DNA of 60,000 nt from Branchiostoma floridae (GCF_000003815.2 NC_049985.1:10663601-10723600); one strand, 5' to 3'; counted from the stretch's first letter, positions 13,199-25,500 are shown. Numbers and translations are program-made. Notes: generated from the sequence alone by a model not told the origin.

Positions 13199-14627
13199 GT
13201 ACAAGCACTGTCAGGAAATTTTGTCGGTCAGACAAAAATACTTGACAATTGTCAATCTTAACATCTGCTTGGAGATTAGGAGAGCAGAATGTGTCACAAT
13301 TTCTGAAGAAATGGACACAGCAATCAAATGTTTGTGATGTAGTAAACGATAAAGTTATTGTTTTTCTCATCCACTGTCTGTCCATACGAACTTTAAACGA
13401 ACAAAGACATAAACAGGAAACTGCTAAACCTGGAAGGAAGTGACAAAACAGCATCAAAAAAAGAAGAAAAAAAAGAAATGGAGTATAATTTTACATCAAT
13501 GATAAAAGTACCGATATCCATTACTCTCTGCACATCAGCCCGGCTTCTTGGATCAGAGCTCTCGTCCCTACATCTTCTGTTGGGACCTTCAGTCGGCCTC
13601 TTTTCGTATACTGGTACCTAGACTAGATATAACATGGGAAAAACACCGAGGATGTCTGTATAATTTCTTTGGAAACACCAATATCTTTCACACATCTGTT
13701 TGAAAATGATGTTGAGAGTTTTCTGATGCACTAAACAAAACAGTGTGTATGGAAACCGCGATCTCAATATTCACTATATCTGCACAGAAAGGCGACTTGT
13801 CATACACCATATTATACGTGTATCTAATTTATTAACTCCAGGCCATCTATTTGTGCTTCGGTCTTCCTCTCTTCATCTGTGTGTGTGTGTAGTCTATCTG
13901 TCTATCTTTTCCTACTGTATGTCAACGTCCGTGTTCTGTTTATGTATTTCCTCCATAAGTAACTACAATTGTGCATGTAAAGTGTATGACTTCAGGAGTA
14001 TATTGAGCAAAACACAATGATCACATCCACAGACAAAGAAACGTTATTCGTGTCTTGATGCTATTTTGTTGGCTTGTCTGAATAGCCGGAGTTGACGAAC
14101 GTAAACCAAACTGAGACCCTTTTTTGTCGTTTTTATGACAGTCAGTTTGCTTCTGTTTGTTGAAGAAGACAAGAACACACGTTATATTTCCGGATGGACA
14201 TCTGCTGATATGATGTTAATAGTAGCACATAAGAGCCAACTCTATGTTAATGAACGCCTTTCTTAGGTTGATACATTTGAAAATTGTTTGAAACGTTTCG
14301 CTTTCAATGTATTTTCTCTTTGAAATTGACAAGACTTTGGTATTCGTACTGCCATCATGGTGTGCTGTTCTAAGGGATGTATAGGCAACGTTGATGTTTT
14401 AAGGCAACCTATGAGCTACATTTTGGAAGACGTTTGCATTTCAAATGTATGATATGTTCTGCCTGAATTTTAGATTGTCACCACCTTTCAAATTTCATGA
14501 TCATTGAAATACAAAAATGTATCAGTTTACATTCTATATGCAATGGTTAATTGCTACAGTACAGTATTTGTACATTTGTACCATACACATATAACCCTGT
14601 TTCTAATGGCTATCTACGGGCTATATT
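13199..14627. other. intergenic DNA, no gene recognised
   Basis: AT-rich sequence without a credible coding frame. A segment near 14130 (TTTTATGACAGTCAGTT followed by TGTTGAAGAAGA) also occurs near 11846, so a dispersed low-copy repeat is present. Nothing else supported. Confidence 0.45.
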
Positions 14628-15300
14628 TTGGGATATGAGTGCATTTCTGTATGTCTGCTCCCGCTCTGTGTGAACTTCAAATGTCGTTCACCTTTCCCTG
14701 ACCCCGTGAGAGTTGTGTCCGCCGCAGGTGTAGCGGGAGAGCTAGTTTTGCACGTCGAGCATTCTCCCGATGATAAGTGTCGCATTTCCCGCGTCTTAAA
14801 TCTCCCAGAAGGACCGAGAAATCGTTACCAGAATGGAGCCAATTTGCAGCCCGAAGAAAGATCTGGGTTCGGCGCGAAACGTCGGGATAAATCAGCGCCG
14901 CTTTTGTGGGCGGGCGGTATGAATCACCTCCCCGCCCGCGTTAAGTCGTCAAAACGGACACACATTAAAGATTTTTCCCGCCCATTATTTCTCGTAAAGT
15001 GTCATTTTTTAAGAAAAGCTCGCACATTAAGAGTCCTCTGGTGAGACATTAACTCGCACCTCTCCGCTGCAGGACTGCCCGTAAATATCCCCGTGTATCG
15101 TAATGTGCGGCCTCGGGACGGACTTTTCATTACATTAATCGCGCGCGGCGTGTACGGCCGACCCGCCGGGACTCCACAATAAATGTCCGCATTACCGAAA
15201 GTCGATAGTCCGGGCGCATTAACGAAATTGAAGCTCTTCCCGGACATAAAAACGGCCAGGCGCACCTGTTAAGCGATGGGCTGCGTTAAACAGATAGGAA
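14628..15300. promoter_or_regulatory. GC-rich block with clustered CATTAA motifs (candidate enhancer)
   Basis: A CpG-containing island of higher GC in AT-rich surroundings between Xlox and Gsx. It holds five CATTAA motifs at 14963, 15025, 15047, 15133 and 15217, plus CATTACC near 15190. ATTA is the usual homeodomain core. The open frames at 14628-15044 (plus) and 15002-15265 (minus) have no recognised domain and lack good splice sites, so I favour a regulatory reading. This is inference from composition and motif density. Confidence 0.35.
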
Positions 15301-15465
15301 ATGGGCTCTAAAAGACGCGTAAATTTGGACACTGCATGCAGAAGTTTGGAAGTTGGGATTTCCACTTGTTTTAGTGGTAGTGTTCATTGAAAAATCTCAC
15401 CGTTTGCAAAAATGGCGGAAGAGTGAAATAGCAGGTGCATTTTGTTAAAGTCAAATGCAATCAAT

Positions 15466-15590
15466 GCCAAAAAGTATATATACGTAGTTATTCAAGCAAC
15501 TGGATATGGTTTTCCAAAACCATATCCAGTTGCTTGAGTAACTACTTTTTGGCGTATCTTACTACCTGGATGTCTAACCTACATCGACGT
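15466..15590 (+). mobile_element. foldback element with 13-bp target duplication (copy 1)
   Basis: Arms CAAGCAACTGGATATGGTTT and their complement form a hairpin bounded by CCAAAAAG and CTTTTTGG. A tail with CCTGGATGTCTAACCT follows. The direct repeat AAATGCAATCAAT flanks the unit at 15453-15465 and 15591-15603. A second copy at 24704-24831 has the same layout with a different flanking repeat, which marks the boundaries. Confidence 0.85.
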
Positions 15591-15603
15591 AAATGCAATC
15601 AAT

Positions 15604-17520
15604 ACTGTTCCTCTAAAGATGGGCGCGCATACAGTTCCTCTCATTTTGCTTTCTTCTTTCTCCATCGTTAATTCTTTACCCGTGTGTATTGACTATTGTT
15701 CAGGTTTACTTCTTTTCTTTTTTCAATGACACAGCCCTCGTTTTCCTTCTCTTCTTTATTCAAAGAAAACATAGCAGAAAATACATTGACAGGCAAGTGT
15801 ACCCCTGAGTTGCGTTTAGCCTTAGAATGTAATCCTAAACATAGTGAAAACATAAAGACGACGACTAGACAAGAACACTTTTACACGGTTCACATTTCAT
15901 TTCAAAAGTGCTCGAAACGTTTCCTATAGTTAACTTTCCGACACGGACCTCGTACAACCTCAATGCTCATAGTAAAGAAAATCTTTGAATAAGAAACACT
16001 ACTCATACACTACATAATTTTTTGAGACTACCAACTTGCTGAAGATTCTGTTAATTTTAAAACAATCCTACTATACAACTATGATGTGTAATGCAGTGAT
16101 GGAGCATTTGAAAAGAGGCTTATGTGTCACGGTACATATTTCCAAGAAAATGAAATATCGACCTTGATGTGAGAATCAACAACAAACGTTTCAATTTTCA
16201 AAGCAATGAAATGTACCGATGACACATGTAGAGATAAAAAAAATCGTGCCACGGAGAAGGAACTCTCCCAATACTGTCGAACATAAAAAAATTTACATCG
16301 AGGAGTTTCAACATGTTTTACATTCTTCAGAATAGCTGACGAACACTAGTAAACTAGGTGTCACAATATTAACTTAATTCACGGCAAAGGTTCATGACTC
16401 AGCAACAGCAACCCTCTTGCACTTGCAGGCATTTTCCATCACAAAGAGTAGGGAATATGACAGACCACTAATTTGCATCTGTGTATAAAAAACAAAAGGA
16501 GAAAGAACTACTGCATGAAATTTCAAGTCATGACAAACAAGAACAAAAAAGAAGTGAATATCGCAGGAAAGTGTTTCCTTGATTATGGTGTACTTATTAT
16601 TTTCAGCTCTTGTTGAAGCGAGCCTTTTCGTGCTCTGGGCGGTGTGCTGGAGTTCCTTATCGTCTTGGCAGGAACGCTGAAACTTCTCAAACGACTGTAT
16701 GAACAAGACTACATGACTACTGAACATTGATTTATAATCTTCAACTTAAGTTTCATTTACATTTCAGTGGGTCCTTTCGTTTTTTTTCGGATTGTTCATT
16801 ACTATTATTTATTACTATTATAGGACCTACGAGATGAACACTGGCCAGCCTTTTACACATTGATATTCAAATTACCCTCTTAGTTATCATAAATACATCT
16901 AAGTTGATCAACTGTTTGACTTCCATTTATCATGATTTGATATCTGTCCGAACATAGATTACTGTTGTACTAAGATTGTACGACATACCTTGTTGTACCT
17001 TGATTTACTAGCATTATTAGTCACGTAACGATTTTTACTTATCAAAAGAAGTTAATTCCTTTGTTTCGTTATGATCATTTGTTGTCATGTTGTACTACTA
17101 GTATTCCTCTATGTTGGAGTTTTCCTCCAGGAATCATCGAAAAACGCCTTTTAAGACGACAGTTCCACTTCATCATTTCTCCCCGTGTAACCACAACTGT
17201 GCAGAACTGCACGGAGAACAAACACCTGTTTGTTAGATCATCCGTTTTGAACAAAGACTGTATGTGTGGAGGAGACTACTCCCTTGTCTTGTGTGTGGAA
17301 GAATACACAGGGCTGTGGGTTAGAAGATGAGGGTGTGTGGAAGAAGGCCTTGCGATTAGTTACATCATTGGCGAGGCTGAAAAGAAAGTAGAAACCGGTC
17401 AAGAGCAAAGGAATATTTTACCAGAGGAACTGAAGACTGCCATAGGAGTGTAAGTCTATCGACATATGTGGACAACTTTCTGCCATTCTTTCGCCCTCAG
17501 AGAGGTCTGGTAGAGACTAC
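15604..17520. other. intergenic DNA, no gene recognised
   Basis: AT-rich sequence with only chance-level open frames on both strands. I see no conserved domain, RNA gene or clear repeat in it. Confidence 0.45.
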
Positions 17521-17530
17521 AACATTTTAC

Positions 17531-17724
17531 TAGTCTCTAGGCCGAATAGTAATTGGGAAAATTTGGTCAACTTAGGAATAAAAGTCTAGTAGGAGTTAAT
17601 TGGCCTAGGAGTGAACTGACCGGCCGACTGCGAAAGACTGACTGAAAACCCATAGTAACGTATTTGTTCATATTTGGCCAAATTCTACTTTTTGTTATCC
17701 AGCTGACACGTCTGTCTGGAGACT
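17531..17724. mobile_element. MITE with TAGTCTC/GAGACTA ends (copy 1)
   Basis: The ends are inverted (AGTCTCTAG and CTGGAGACT). The direct repeat AACATTTTAC flanks the unit at 17521-17530 and 17725-17734. The interior (AATTGGCCTAGGAGTGAACTGA, AGCTGACACGT) is repeated in the copy at 20432-20642. No coding capacity. Its ends resemble those of the 23747-23925 element, so the two may be mobilised by the same transposase. Confidence 0.8.
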
Positions 17725-18499
17725 AACATTTTACAACGTACACTCGAAAACTCTCCGCGTACAATGTACAGGATTGCAAATAATACTTATTCTCCAAGCA
17801 GATGTAAAATTCGGGCTTATTTTGAGCGCGTTTGGCGATGTTTGTACGTTATATTGGAGATAACGCGCTCTTTGTGGATTCTCTCATGTGAAAAATGGCA
17901 TAATTAAAAAAATCACAAAAAACACTGCAACACATGTTCAAAACAAGACCCACTGATACATCTACTTGGAAATGAATTCATCCTTACATCTATGTCTACA
18001 CTAGTATTGCTCTGTTTTGTAGAATCATAGAAAGAATGAATGGATACCGAGAAGCTACAAGGATCCAACACAGTTTTAAGATGGAAGTCATTTATTTGAC
18101 AGGTATGATAATATAATCCATCGTAACAACTTCAAAGAGAAGCTGTAAAAAGACGGTAGATTTACACTATGCTGTATTAAATGCATTTTGCTACATTTTA
18201 TCTTTTATGACACATAAGTATGGAAAATGCATGAAGAGATTAATAGTTTTATGACAGTTCTCCCATCAAAGAGTACATCTAATTCTGCCCATGAATATCA
18301 AAGTAGATCGGGAATCATAAAAACATTATGGGGTGCCATGTTTCACGTGTATGGTGGATTGATCAATGCTAGTTTAAAGGTTCCCCGTTTTTATTTTCTC
18401 ACCATTTTGAGAGTATCTTCTAGTGGAACAACATAGGAAGAATCATGCAGAAAACAATATTTTGAACATTACGTTTGAATAATGTGTTTCAATCGTTGT

Positions 18500-18612
18500 C
18501 TTTTGTGTGATGTGTGTACGCGCGAGCGTGTGCGTATGTGTGTATGTACGCGAGTGCAGTATCAATGTTTGTATGCATGTATGTGTGTGTGTCTGTGCGT
18601 GTGCGCATGTGT
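18500..18612. repeat. imperfect (GT)n tract
   Basis: An alternating purine-pyrimidine stretch rich in TGTG, TATG and CGCG. It is low complexity and could adopt Z-DNA; overlapping open frames rich in Cys and Val are artefacts of this composition. Confidence 0.8.
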
Positions 18613-18715
18613 TTTACAAAATGACACTGTACGAAATTTCATTTGTATTTGCTTGCAAATGTTGCAGTTTTCATTCTTGTCTACTCTCTGTAATTTGTCT
18701 TCCCCGTTAACTCCT

Positions 18716-18753
18716 TAACTCCGTTAACTCTAGTTAACTCTAGTTAACTCTAG
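18716..18753. repeat. 10-bp tandem repeat, (GTTAACTCTA)n
   Basis: About three and a half copies of a GTTAACTCTA unit in a row. No function is apparent. Confidence 0.8.
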
Positions 18754-20431
18754 TCTAACATTTTTTCAGGAATAACGACACCGAAATAAAATAAGTCACT
18801 TCAGCTGAAACTTATAATTAGGGACGTACGTGCGTAAGTAGAACTATTGATTGATTCCACACGTTGACGTAATATTTCATCAACTCGATTCAACAGTAAT
18901 CTGTGGGCGGAAATGTGAACAATTGGTTCACAGAAGCTGATCAATTCTGGGTGATGGATATAGATCAGGAAGGTATGGGAAAACTGTGGAGCTGAAAAAA
19001 AAACGTATGAAGGAGACAGCAACAATTTTTCAATCAATTTCATTTCGTTTAATGTATGTAGTTACTTACAACACATATCATGACATTCAATAATTTTCTA
19101 TTGAAATGTAATTTTTCCTTAGCGACTAGTAGCAAATAGTATTTGACTCAAAGGAACAGATCAGAAGAATAAAGCTGACAGCGTTAGGGTAGATCTGCAG
19201 TATTGTATCACCCGCTAGAAGTCGCGCATTCACCGTTTCCACCAGTGTACATGCCCACTGCTTACAGAACCATATTGTGTAAATTGTATGTATACACAAT
19301 AAGCTGTGCGTAACTATGGTAACGATGTAGTTTTTACAAGCAATATCGAGACATAAAAAGATGTCAATCGTGACAACACTTACCTCATAGGTCTTGAGAC
19401 AGATTGTTATAACACTATGTACAGTGTAAAACATGGAGTAACAACGTCCTATAAACGTTTCCATAAAAACTTCATCAAAAGTCAAGTTTTAAAGCTTCGA
19501 CAATGCAAAAGTGTCATTGTTGTCTTAACAACTGGAGAATAGGTTGAACAGAGGGAAGATATGGTCAAGTTCATGTATTTGGCGTAGTTTCTCAATAAAG
19601 CTAAGCAGGACGGGATTCTGTGTTTGATACCGTTTCTCGAACATGAGTAGGATATTACAGGCGGTATCACAGCGACATTCATCTTGTCAGGTCAGTACTG
19701 CAGTATGTCGCAGCTGGTGTCGTAGGTTTTTTGTACCCATACTTTTTGTTTGATACACATCCTTTAATAGACGAATGCAAATACCACAAGATTTTTACAC
19801 GTCTACACACTTTAACACCATTCTCTTCTTTTCCAGAGCCCAATCATCACAGGAAAAAAATGGGATTTCTCGTCATCTAGTGCCTAGTAGTGGTCACAAA
19901 AGTCATACCTAAAAGCTAGGTTTGGAGCTAGCTTTTAGAATATACTACTAGTTATATGTTAAACTGGTCTTCATTGTTTGCTGTTAATGTGTTTATCACT
20001 TAAAATTAGCCTGTCCTTTACAATTAGTAGTTCAACCAATGATAGCATGGCAATTAGTGGTTCGACCAATCAGAGAGCTGCTGCACATTGGTCAAATATT
20101 TCATTTTCATTTCTATAGGATCGGTCTATTTGAAATGCAAACTTTTTGAATTTGAAGGCTATAATCATAAGGAGGCTGTATTGGCGGGGCGACTCGCGGC
20201 GACTTATGATAAAAGTCTTCCCCTGTATGGGGCAGGTTTCTGGGGACAACCTTGGACAAACAGGTGTGGTGTCCTTCGTTTGTTTTGGCGATTTGTAGCT
20301 TTACCGCCATATATAGATACCTGGTCATTGCTGCTGATCGAGGACTGTTGATTGATATATGCACATACCTTAGCTTCGGTTGCATGGATCAAAAGCGACC
20401 TCTTGTAATCTCTATCATTACTGCAGAAACA
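18754..20431. other. intergenic DNA, no gene recognised
   Basis: Contains a small palindrome at about 19909-19938 (CTAAAAGCTAG ... CTAGCTTTTAG) and a short direct duplication CAATTAGTRGTTCRACCAAT near 20020-20070. No gene-like frame is supported. Confidence 0.45.
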
Positions 20432-20642
20432 AGTCTCCACTAGAACCCCGCCTGGCCGAATAGCAATAGGAGACTTTGGCCAAGTTAGGAATAAAAGCAT
20501 ATTAGGGGTTAATTGGCCTCGGAGTGAACTGAACGGCCGGCGATACCTGGATAGACTGCAAAAGACTGACGGAAATCCTTTGACAACTTTTTTGTTCCCA
20601 TTTGGACAAATTCTTCCAGCTGACACGTAAGCTTGGAGACTA
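20432..20642. mobile_element. MITE with AGTCTCCA ends (copy 2)
   Basis: Diverged second copy of the element at 17531-17724, sharing GGCCGAATAG, AGGAATAAAAG, TTAATTGGCCT, GAGTGAACTGA and CCAGCTGACACGT in the same order and strand. The ends again read AGTCTCCA and TGGAGACTAG. No clear target duplication was seen. Confidence 0.75.
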
Positions 20643-21335
20643 GCCAACATAGGTCCCAGTCGCTCTCGAATGCCAGACGCGTATGTACATAGATAATCAA
20701 CTTAAATCGTTTGAAAACCTGTTGTGATGTTGTGTTTTTAGACTTCTAGTAATTATCTTGTTACTTCTTTATAACACAAACTTCTGATACGATGTCATTT
20801 AAAGGTAGTCTTTGTGGCACAGAGACCTTCTCACTGATGCCCCCTGGCGACTAAACGGATGACTACAATAAGCAGTTCTTGTGCTGTGAACCACGTACAC
20901 GTAGTTTATTGTACATGTTTCCCTACCATTATCCCTTGGCCAGCCTGTAGTTATCACCCTTTACCACACACCCTTTACCACAGAGAAAACGAGTTACTGT
21001 GCCCTGTTTGTTTGTTAACGTTTGTTTGTTTAATGATACACTGTAACAGAGTGTGTGTTCAAGTTTGTTCCTAGTGGTCCGGGTCCATTTTTTTACTTCT
21101 TTTCGTTTGGACTGGCATCTTTCCCTAACGAGGTTGCTTTGTAGCTCCGTCGCATTGTACATCGGCATCAAGATATCATTCCTCTCGTGATCCTACTCCT
21201 AATGCTGTAACGCCTTGTTCGTGACACAACAGTGTGTTCACTAATACCGCGTATTGTATCGTCCGTGTCTGTCATGATGTTACTGTTGTCGCCGAAACTT
21301 ATGCAGATATAAAGTGAACAAAAGACGGGAGAAAT

Positions 21336-21434
21336 TCAGAGGATATTCAAAGTAACAGTTACTCAGGCAAGTTCAGTAACAGTTATCTTGCATATGCATG
21401 CCTTATCACCTGGATGTCTAACCTTCATCGACGT
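21336..21434 (+). mobile_element. truncated relative of the foldback element
   Basis: Keeps the start-like CAGTTACTCA and the tail TATCACCTGGATGTCTAACC then TTCATCGACGTA, but lacks the full hairpin. Imperfect flanking repeats CAGAGGATATT and CAGAAGATATT are present. Best read as a degenerate third copy of the family at 15466 and 24704. Confidence 0.6.
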
Positions 21435-21715
21435 ATACAGAAGATATTGTTACCGAAATGAATTAAACAAAAAAAAGTAGGAAGATGGCATTTAAAAGTG
21501 CACAGCAGTTGGTAGGTTTGTATTAATCTTGTACCCATTGTTATCTTGCAGTGCTCTACCGGTTGCTGTCAATGTGTTGATTATTTAGAGACCAGTACAA
21601 CTGGTATTAAAGAAAAATCAAATGTCTGTCCGCCGTGTGTACAGCATAGAAAAGATCAAGATTCATGCGTTTATCGTGTTAGCACTATACAGTGTCGTAT
21701 TGCCCATACCTACTT

Positions 21716-21767
21716 TAGCCTGGAGTCCAGCCATGTTAGTTCGCGAAAAAGGCTGGGCTCCAGGCTA
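21716..21767. mobile_element. tiny foldback with TAGCCTGGAGTCCAGCC ends (copy 1)
   Basis: TAGCCTGGAGTCCAGCC on the left is mirrored by GGCTGGGCTCCAGGCTA on the right with about 18 bases between. A longer relative lies at 25664-25746. Terminal TA suggests a TA target. Confidence 0.8.
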
Positions 21768-22689
21768 ATACATGTACCTACTTGTCAGCTGTGCAGTTGA
21801 TGGACCTCTTGTGCCAGTGCAGCGTTCAGGATAGCTCATATAGAATGCTTTTACAGTCAGGGGATCCTGTGAAAGCCACTAATAAATACGAAAGACACGC
21901 TAGAAACATGTCTGCAAATCTAGCGTGGCCATCTTGTAGTGCACATGGTACACCAGTCCACAAAGGTAAGGTGCTAGACCGATTGAACCGAATGCCCCAA
22001 GCCATTTCTCTCGACCCACATTAAAAAAAAAAAACTAAGACTATAGAGCGTATATAAATTATGGGTGAAAAGGCGTCTACACTTACCTCTTGTAACTTAG
22101 AATTGAACAGTCAGCTGATGCCAAGTATCATGACGAATTGAAAGCAGACCTTTCAAATAAAAAAGATAATTTCTATAAGAAAAGTAAGATGCTGAACGTA
22201 TGACAATGGGTACTATCACAGTTACTTGCGCATAACAATCCTATATCGTACTAAATACTTTAATCGTAGTCAAACCCGCTTAACCATGAGAAGAACTTTC
22301 TGCTCGTGACTAGAAGGTATTGGGGAAAAGTTTTAAGTTCTAAAATGGAATCTTTACCCTATTGGACAATCGCCGCTCTCGACCACATTTCTTTCTGTAC
22401 ATTGAGGTACGCCTGTATACACAACAGATTATGAACCTTCCAGTACCCTGTCAGTGGCAACAAAGCATCTTTTAGCGCACGCACGAAAGTCGGATTATCT
22501 CAAGTGCAGCACTTACTAGTCCAAGTTCAAAGGCAGGCAGTGTATGTTTCACTCGTGTGTGGCTTTGCTTGTTTGTTTTGCGTACCCGGTAAACCGCCTC
22601 ATTGGGTAACACACCTGGTTTGTACTCGGGAGTACAAGCTGCATATCTGGGCAGATTTATTTGATCCACTCACACAGTGAAGTGACCCC

Positions 22690-22950
22690 TACTCTTTTCC
22701 ATAGGCTTCTTAAGGTTCTTAAACGTGCTAGAGGTGTGGCTCTCTTCAAACACGGGACCTACATTTAACGTCCTATCCGAGAGACGGCCCTAACCGAAGC
22801 TAGTTACTAATTTTCAAATAAGTGATGTGGGGAAAGTCGTGTGAAGTGCTTTTCCCAACGGCATAAAATCGGTGACACATCAACGGATTCGAACCCAGAA
22901 CTTCTGGGTTATAAATCGAAAACACCCTGCCGATTGTGCCACATGACCTC
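22690..22950 (-). mobile_element. tRNA-derived SINE (copy 1)
   Basis: On the minus strand the head carries an A-box-like TGGCACAATCGG (complement of 22930-22941) and a perfect B-box GGTTCGAATCC (complement of 22885-22895), the internal RNA polymerase III promoter of a tRNA. A body with CTTCGGTTAGGGC and CGGATAGGACGTT follows. A second minus-strand copy lies at about 44.79-45.11 kb and a fragment at 23.29 kb. The head has drifted too far from a cloverleaf to be a functional tRNA gene. SINEs with tRNA heads are known in amphioxus; subfamily not determined. Confidence 0.8.
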
Positions 22951-23286
22951 ACGCAGATGGTCAAGCGTCATTATCCAGGACATTCAAGCAGACGTTAAAA
23001 CGGAAATGAAACAGCGGAATGTGACCCTCTTGTTTCAAATTTTCAAACGATAAACATTGTGATTCAAGCTGCGACGCTCTTCTGTCCTTTCATTAAGTTC
23101 AGAAAAAACTGTACAAGATGTTTTTCTTTGTGAACTTAGTGTAAGGGCCAATTTTTATACGACATCCCCCACGGAATAAATGACTCTGGGTTATACTATA
23201 CCAGAAGTATACATCGATACGTACATGTATGCAAGCGAAATGAGACTTAAGGTGTTACGATGTTTGTTTCCACCCATTTCCTCGCC

Positions 23287-23345
23287 CGACTCAGGTGAGA
23301 ATGGGTACCTATCTTCGGTTAGGGCCGTTCACTTGGATGAGAGGT
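23287..23345 (+). mobile_element. SINE body fragment
   Basis: GGGTACCTATCTTCGGTTAGGGC matches in order the SINE bodies at 22690-22950 and 44790-44890, but in plus orientation and without a tRNA head. A 5'-truncated or eroded copy. Confidence 0.6.
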
Positions 23346-23746
23346 AAAGCTGGAGATCCGAAAAGCGACACTTCGAGCACGCTAAAGGCGTCGAACCATC
23401 CTAGCTTACCGTCATTTGTTACACAGCTTATACAAATCTGGTGTATTACGCCCAAAGACGGTTAACAGGTACGACAATGAAAAGGCGCGAGTGACGGTTG
23501 CTGATGTGGTTTATGTTCAAATCCAGCTATACGCTTCCACAGGTTTAGACGTAAAGACCGAGCTTACAGAAACAATCCCACTCGTCAACACACCAGCCGC
23601 TAGGACAGGTGGGGGAGCGTCACTGGATTTGTCACAGAATAGAAAAACTGGCAATCCATTCTTGTATCTATCAAAAAGGAGATTACCGTTGTTATACTGA
23701 CATTGCAATCTTTATCCACTCATCCTCAAGGCGCTTGCCAATCTAT

Positions 23747-23925
23747 TAGTCTCCAAGCAGATCCTACGGTGCCATAAGATAGTATTAGAGCAGCTGGCCA
23801 AGGAGTATAGCCGACCAAAGGGAGTCAAACAGGCACCGGAGCGTTACACTCCTAGGCCGGATTCACTCCTCTGGCAGCTTTTGATACTATCTTATGCTAC
23901 CGTAGGATCTGTTTGGAGATTAGCC
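23747..23925. mobile_element. MITE with long TIRs and 11-bp target duplication
   Basis: About 40-base inverted repeats begin TTAGTCTCCAAGCAGATCC and continue through TACGGTGCCATAAGATAGTA; the right end is the complement with few changes. TGCCAATCTAT flanks both sides (23736-23746 and 23926-23936). The interior is short and non-coding. Same TIR family as 12784-13190. Confidence 0.88.
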
Positions 23926-24703
23926 TGCCAATCTATAACTGCCTTGGGTGAAAAACCACGAAATACATTGTCGTCAGACTGCAATAAACATCCTGGCGGA
24001 TAGTCGTCGCTAATTTCACCTTCAGAAGAAAAAAAGAAGAAACGTTTGATTTCTTTGTTTTGATCCAACTTATTGGTGACGCGTAGCATACAGTGGAGTA
24101 GTAGGATTAGTGGGACATTGTGAACCAGAAGAGTATGACATCACTTCATTCTTAGTCCTGAAAGTAAGGTCAAACGAGGACAAGCTACCCCCTCCCCCAC
24201 TTCCCATTTTCGGGTCTCTGGGTCGACCATGTTTCTAGATAATTACGTCATCGCGGACTGCTGTGTCAAACACAAACGATGGAGTATAGAAAGTCGAGAG
24301 GAGAGAAAACTCGCGCATAGACAGACCCCACGCATGTTTATATCTCTCTATCTGTTTAAACAAGCAAATAAACAAGTATGTAATTATTGGCGCGAGAATG
24401 TTTCTACTCGCCGCCCTACCACCTGCCTTCCCTCCCGCACACGCACTGTGTTTGTCTAAGAAGGAGATCACGTATCAGACGACTCGATAACGATCAGAAT
24501 GCAATGATATGTTTTCTTATGATCCTATTACAGATTAACGTTAACGCCCAGTCCCTTTTCGTTCGTAGTAATTCTCTATGTCATTTAGACGAAGTTATTT
24601 CAGTCTTACATTCTCTGTATCATCGTGTTAATCACAATATCCTTCCGAACTTTTCTCCAGTGTCTTCTGAAAAGCCAATTTCTATGCTCAAAACACCACG
24701 TCG

Positions 24704-24831
24704 CCAAAAAGCAGTTACTCAAGCAACTGGACATAATTTTGGAAATCTGAAAAAAAATTCCAAAATCATATCCAGTTGCTTGAGTAACTGCTTTTTGGCG
24801 TATCTTATTACCTGGATGTCTAACCTTCATC
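24704..24831 (+). mobile_element. foldback element with 12-bp target duplication (copy 2)
   Basis: Hairpin arms CAGTTACTCAAGCAACTGGA and their complement, bounded by CCAAAAAG and CTTTTTGG and followed by the CCTGGATGTCTAACC tail, match the unit at 15466-15590. The flanking direct repeat AACACCACGTCG lies at 24692-24703 and 24832-24843. Confidence 0.87.
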
Positions 24832-25400
24832 AACACCACGTCGTTCCATATTTCATGTTTTAATATCATGAATTGTGGTAGATTATATATGACCGGCGCT
24901 TGTCCGACCCACAAACTAGTTGAGCTTTTGCAATACTGTAAAAAGATGTGCCAACCCTGGCCCCTTGCCCCTCTCTGGACCATTGTTGGGAGTTAGGTCA
25001 TCTGTGGTTGGGATTTGGTATAGGCGAGGATGCATACCAATCTTTCAAAGACGTCTACACCCGAGCAGGTATGGGATTTGAAACATGAAAGTCAGGAAAA
25101 TCATGCTCTGCTTGGATACTATCAGAGGAGTGAACTGGGGCTAGAATAATTTGGGCTCTGGGCCACTCCCAACCCAGCGCCGACCTTGGTTGTGGAGTTG
25201 TTGAGAGAAAGTCGTGGGAATGTCCTAAATGTGGGACAGGGGCTTAACTTATTGTACTATAAAGACTCGTTTCCTATCAAGAACTGATGAATCTGCGCTT
25301 TCTTTCCAAGAGGCGCGGTGCCGGGTCTATTGTTGCGGGACACTCACACGCTTTCCCCAAACCAGCCGACTCGATAACAGTCGTATAATCACTTCCCCAT

Positions 25401-25500
25401 NNNNNNNNNNNNNNNNNNNNNNNNNNNNNNNNNNNNNNNNNNNNNNNNNNNNNNNNNNNNNNNNNNNNNNNNNNNNNNNNNNNNNNNNNNNNNNNNNNNN
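25401..25500. other. assembly gap (100 N)
   Basis: Exactly 100 N, the conventional size for a gap of unknown length. It lies in intergenic DNA between Xlox and Gsx. Confidence 0.99.

Noticed and set aside
22866-22950. Possible tRNA gene
   Set aside because: Pol III boxes are present, but the head is followed by a SINE body and repeated elsewhere; it does not fold as a full cloverleaf by eye.
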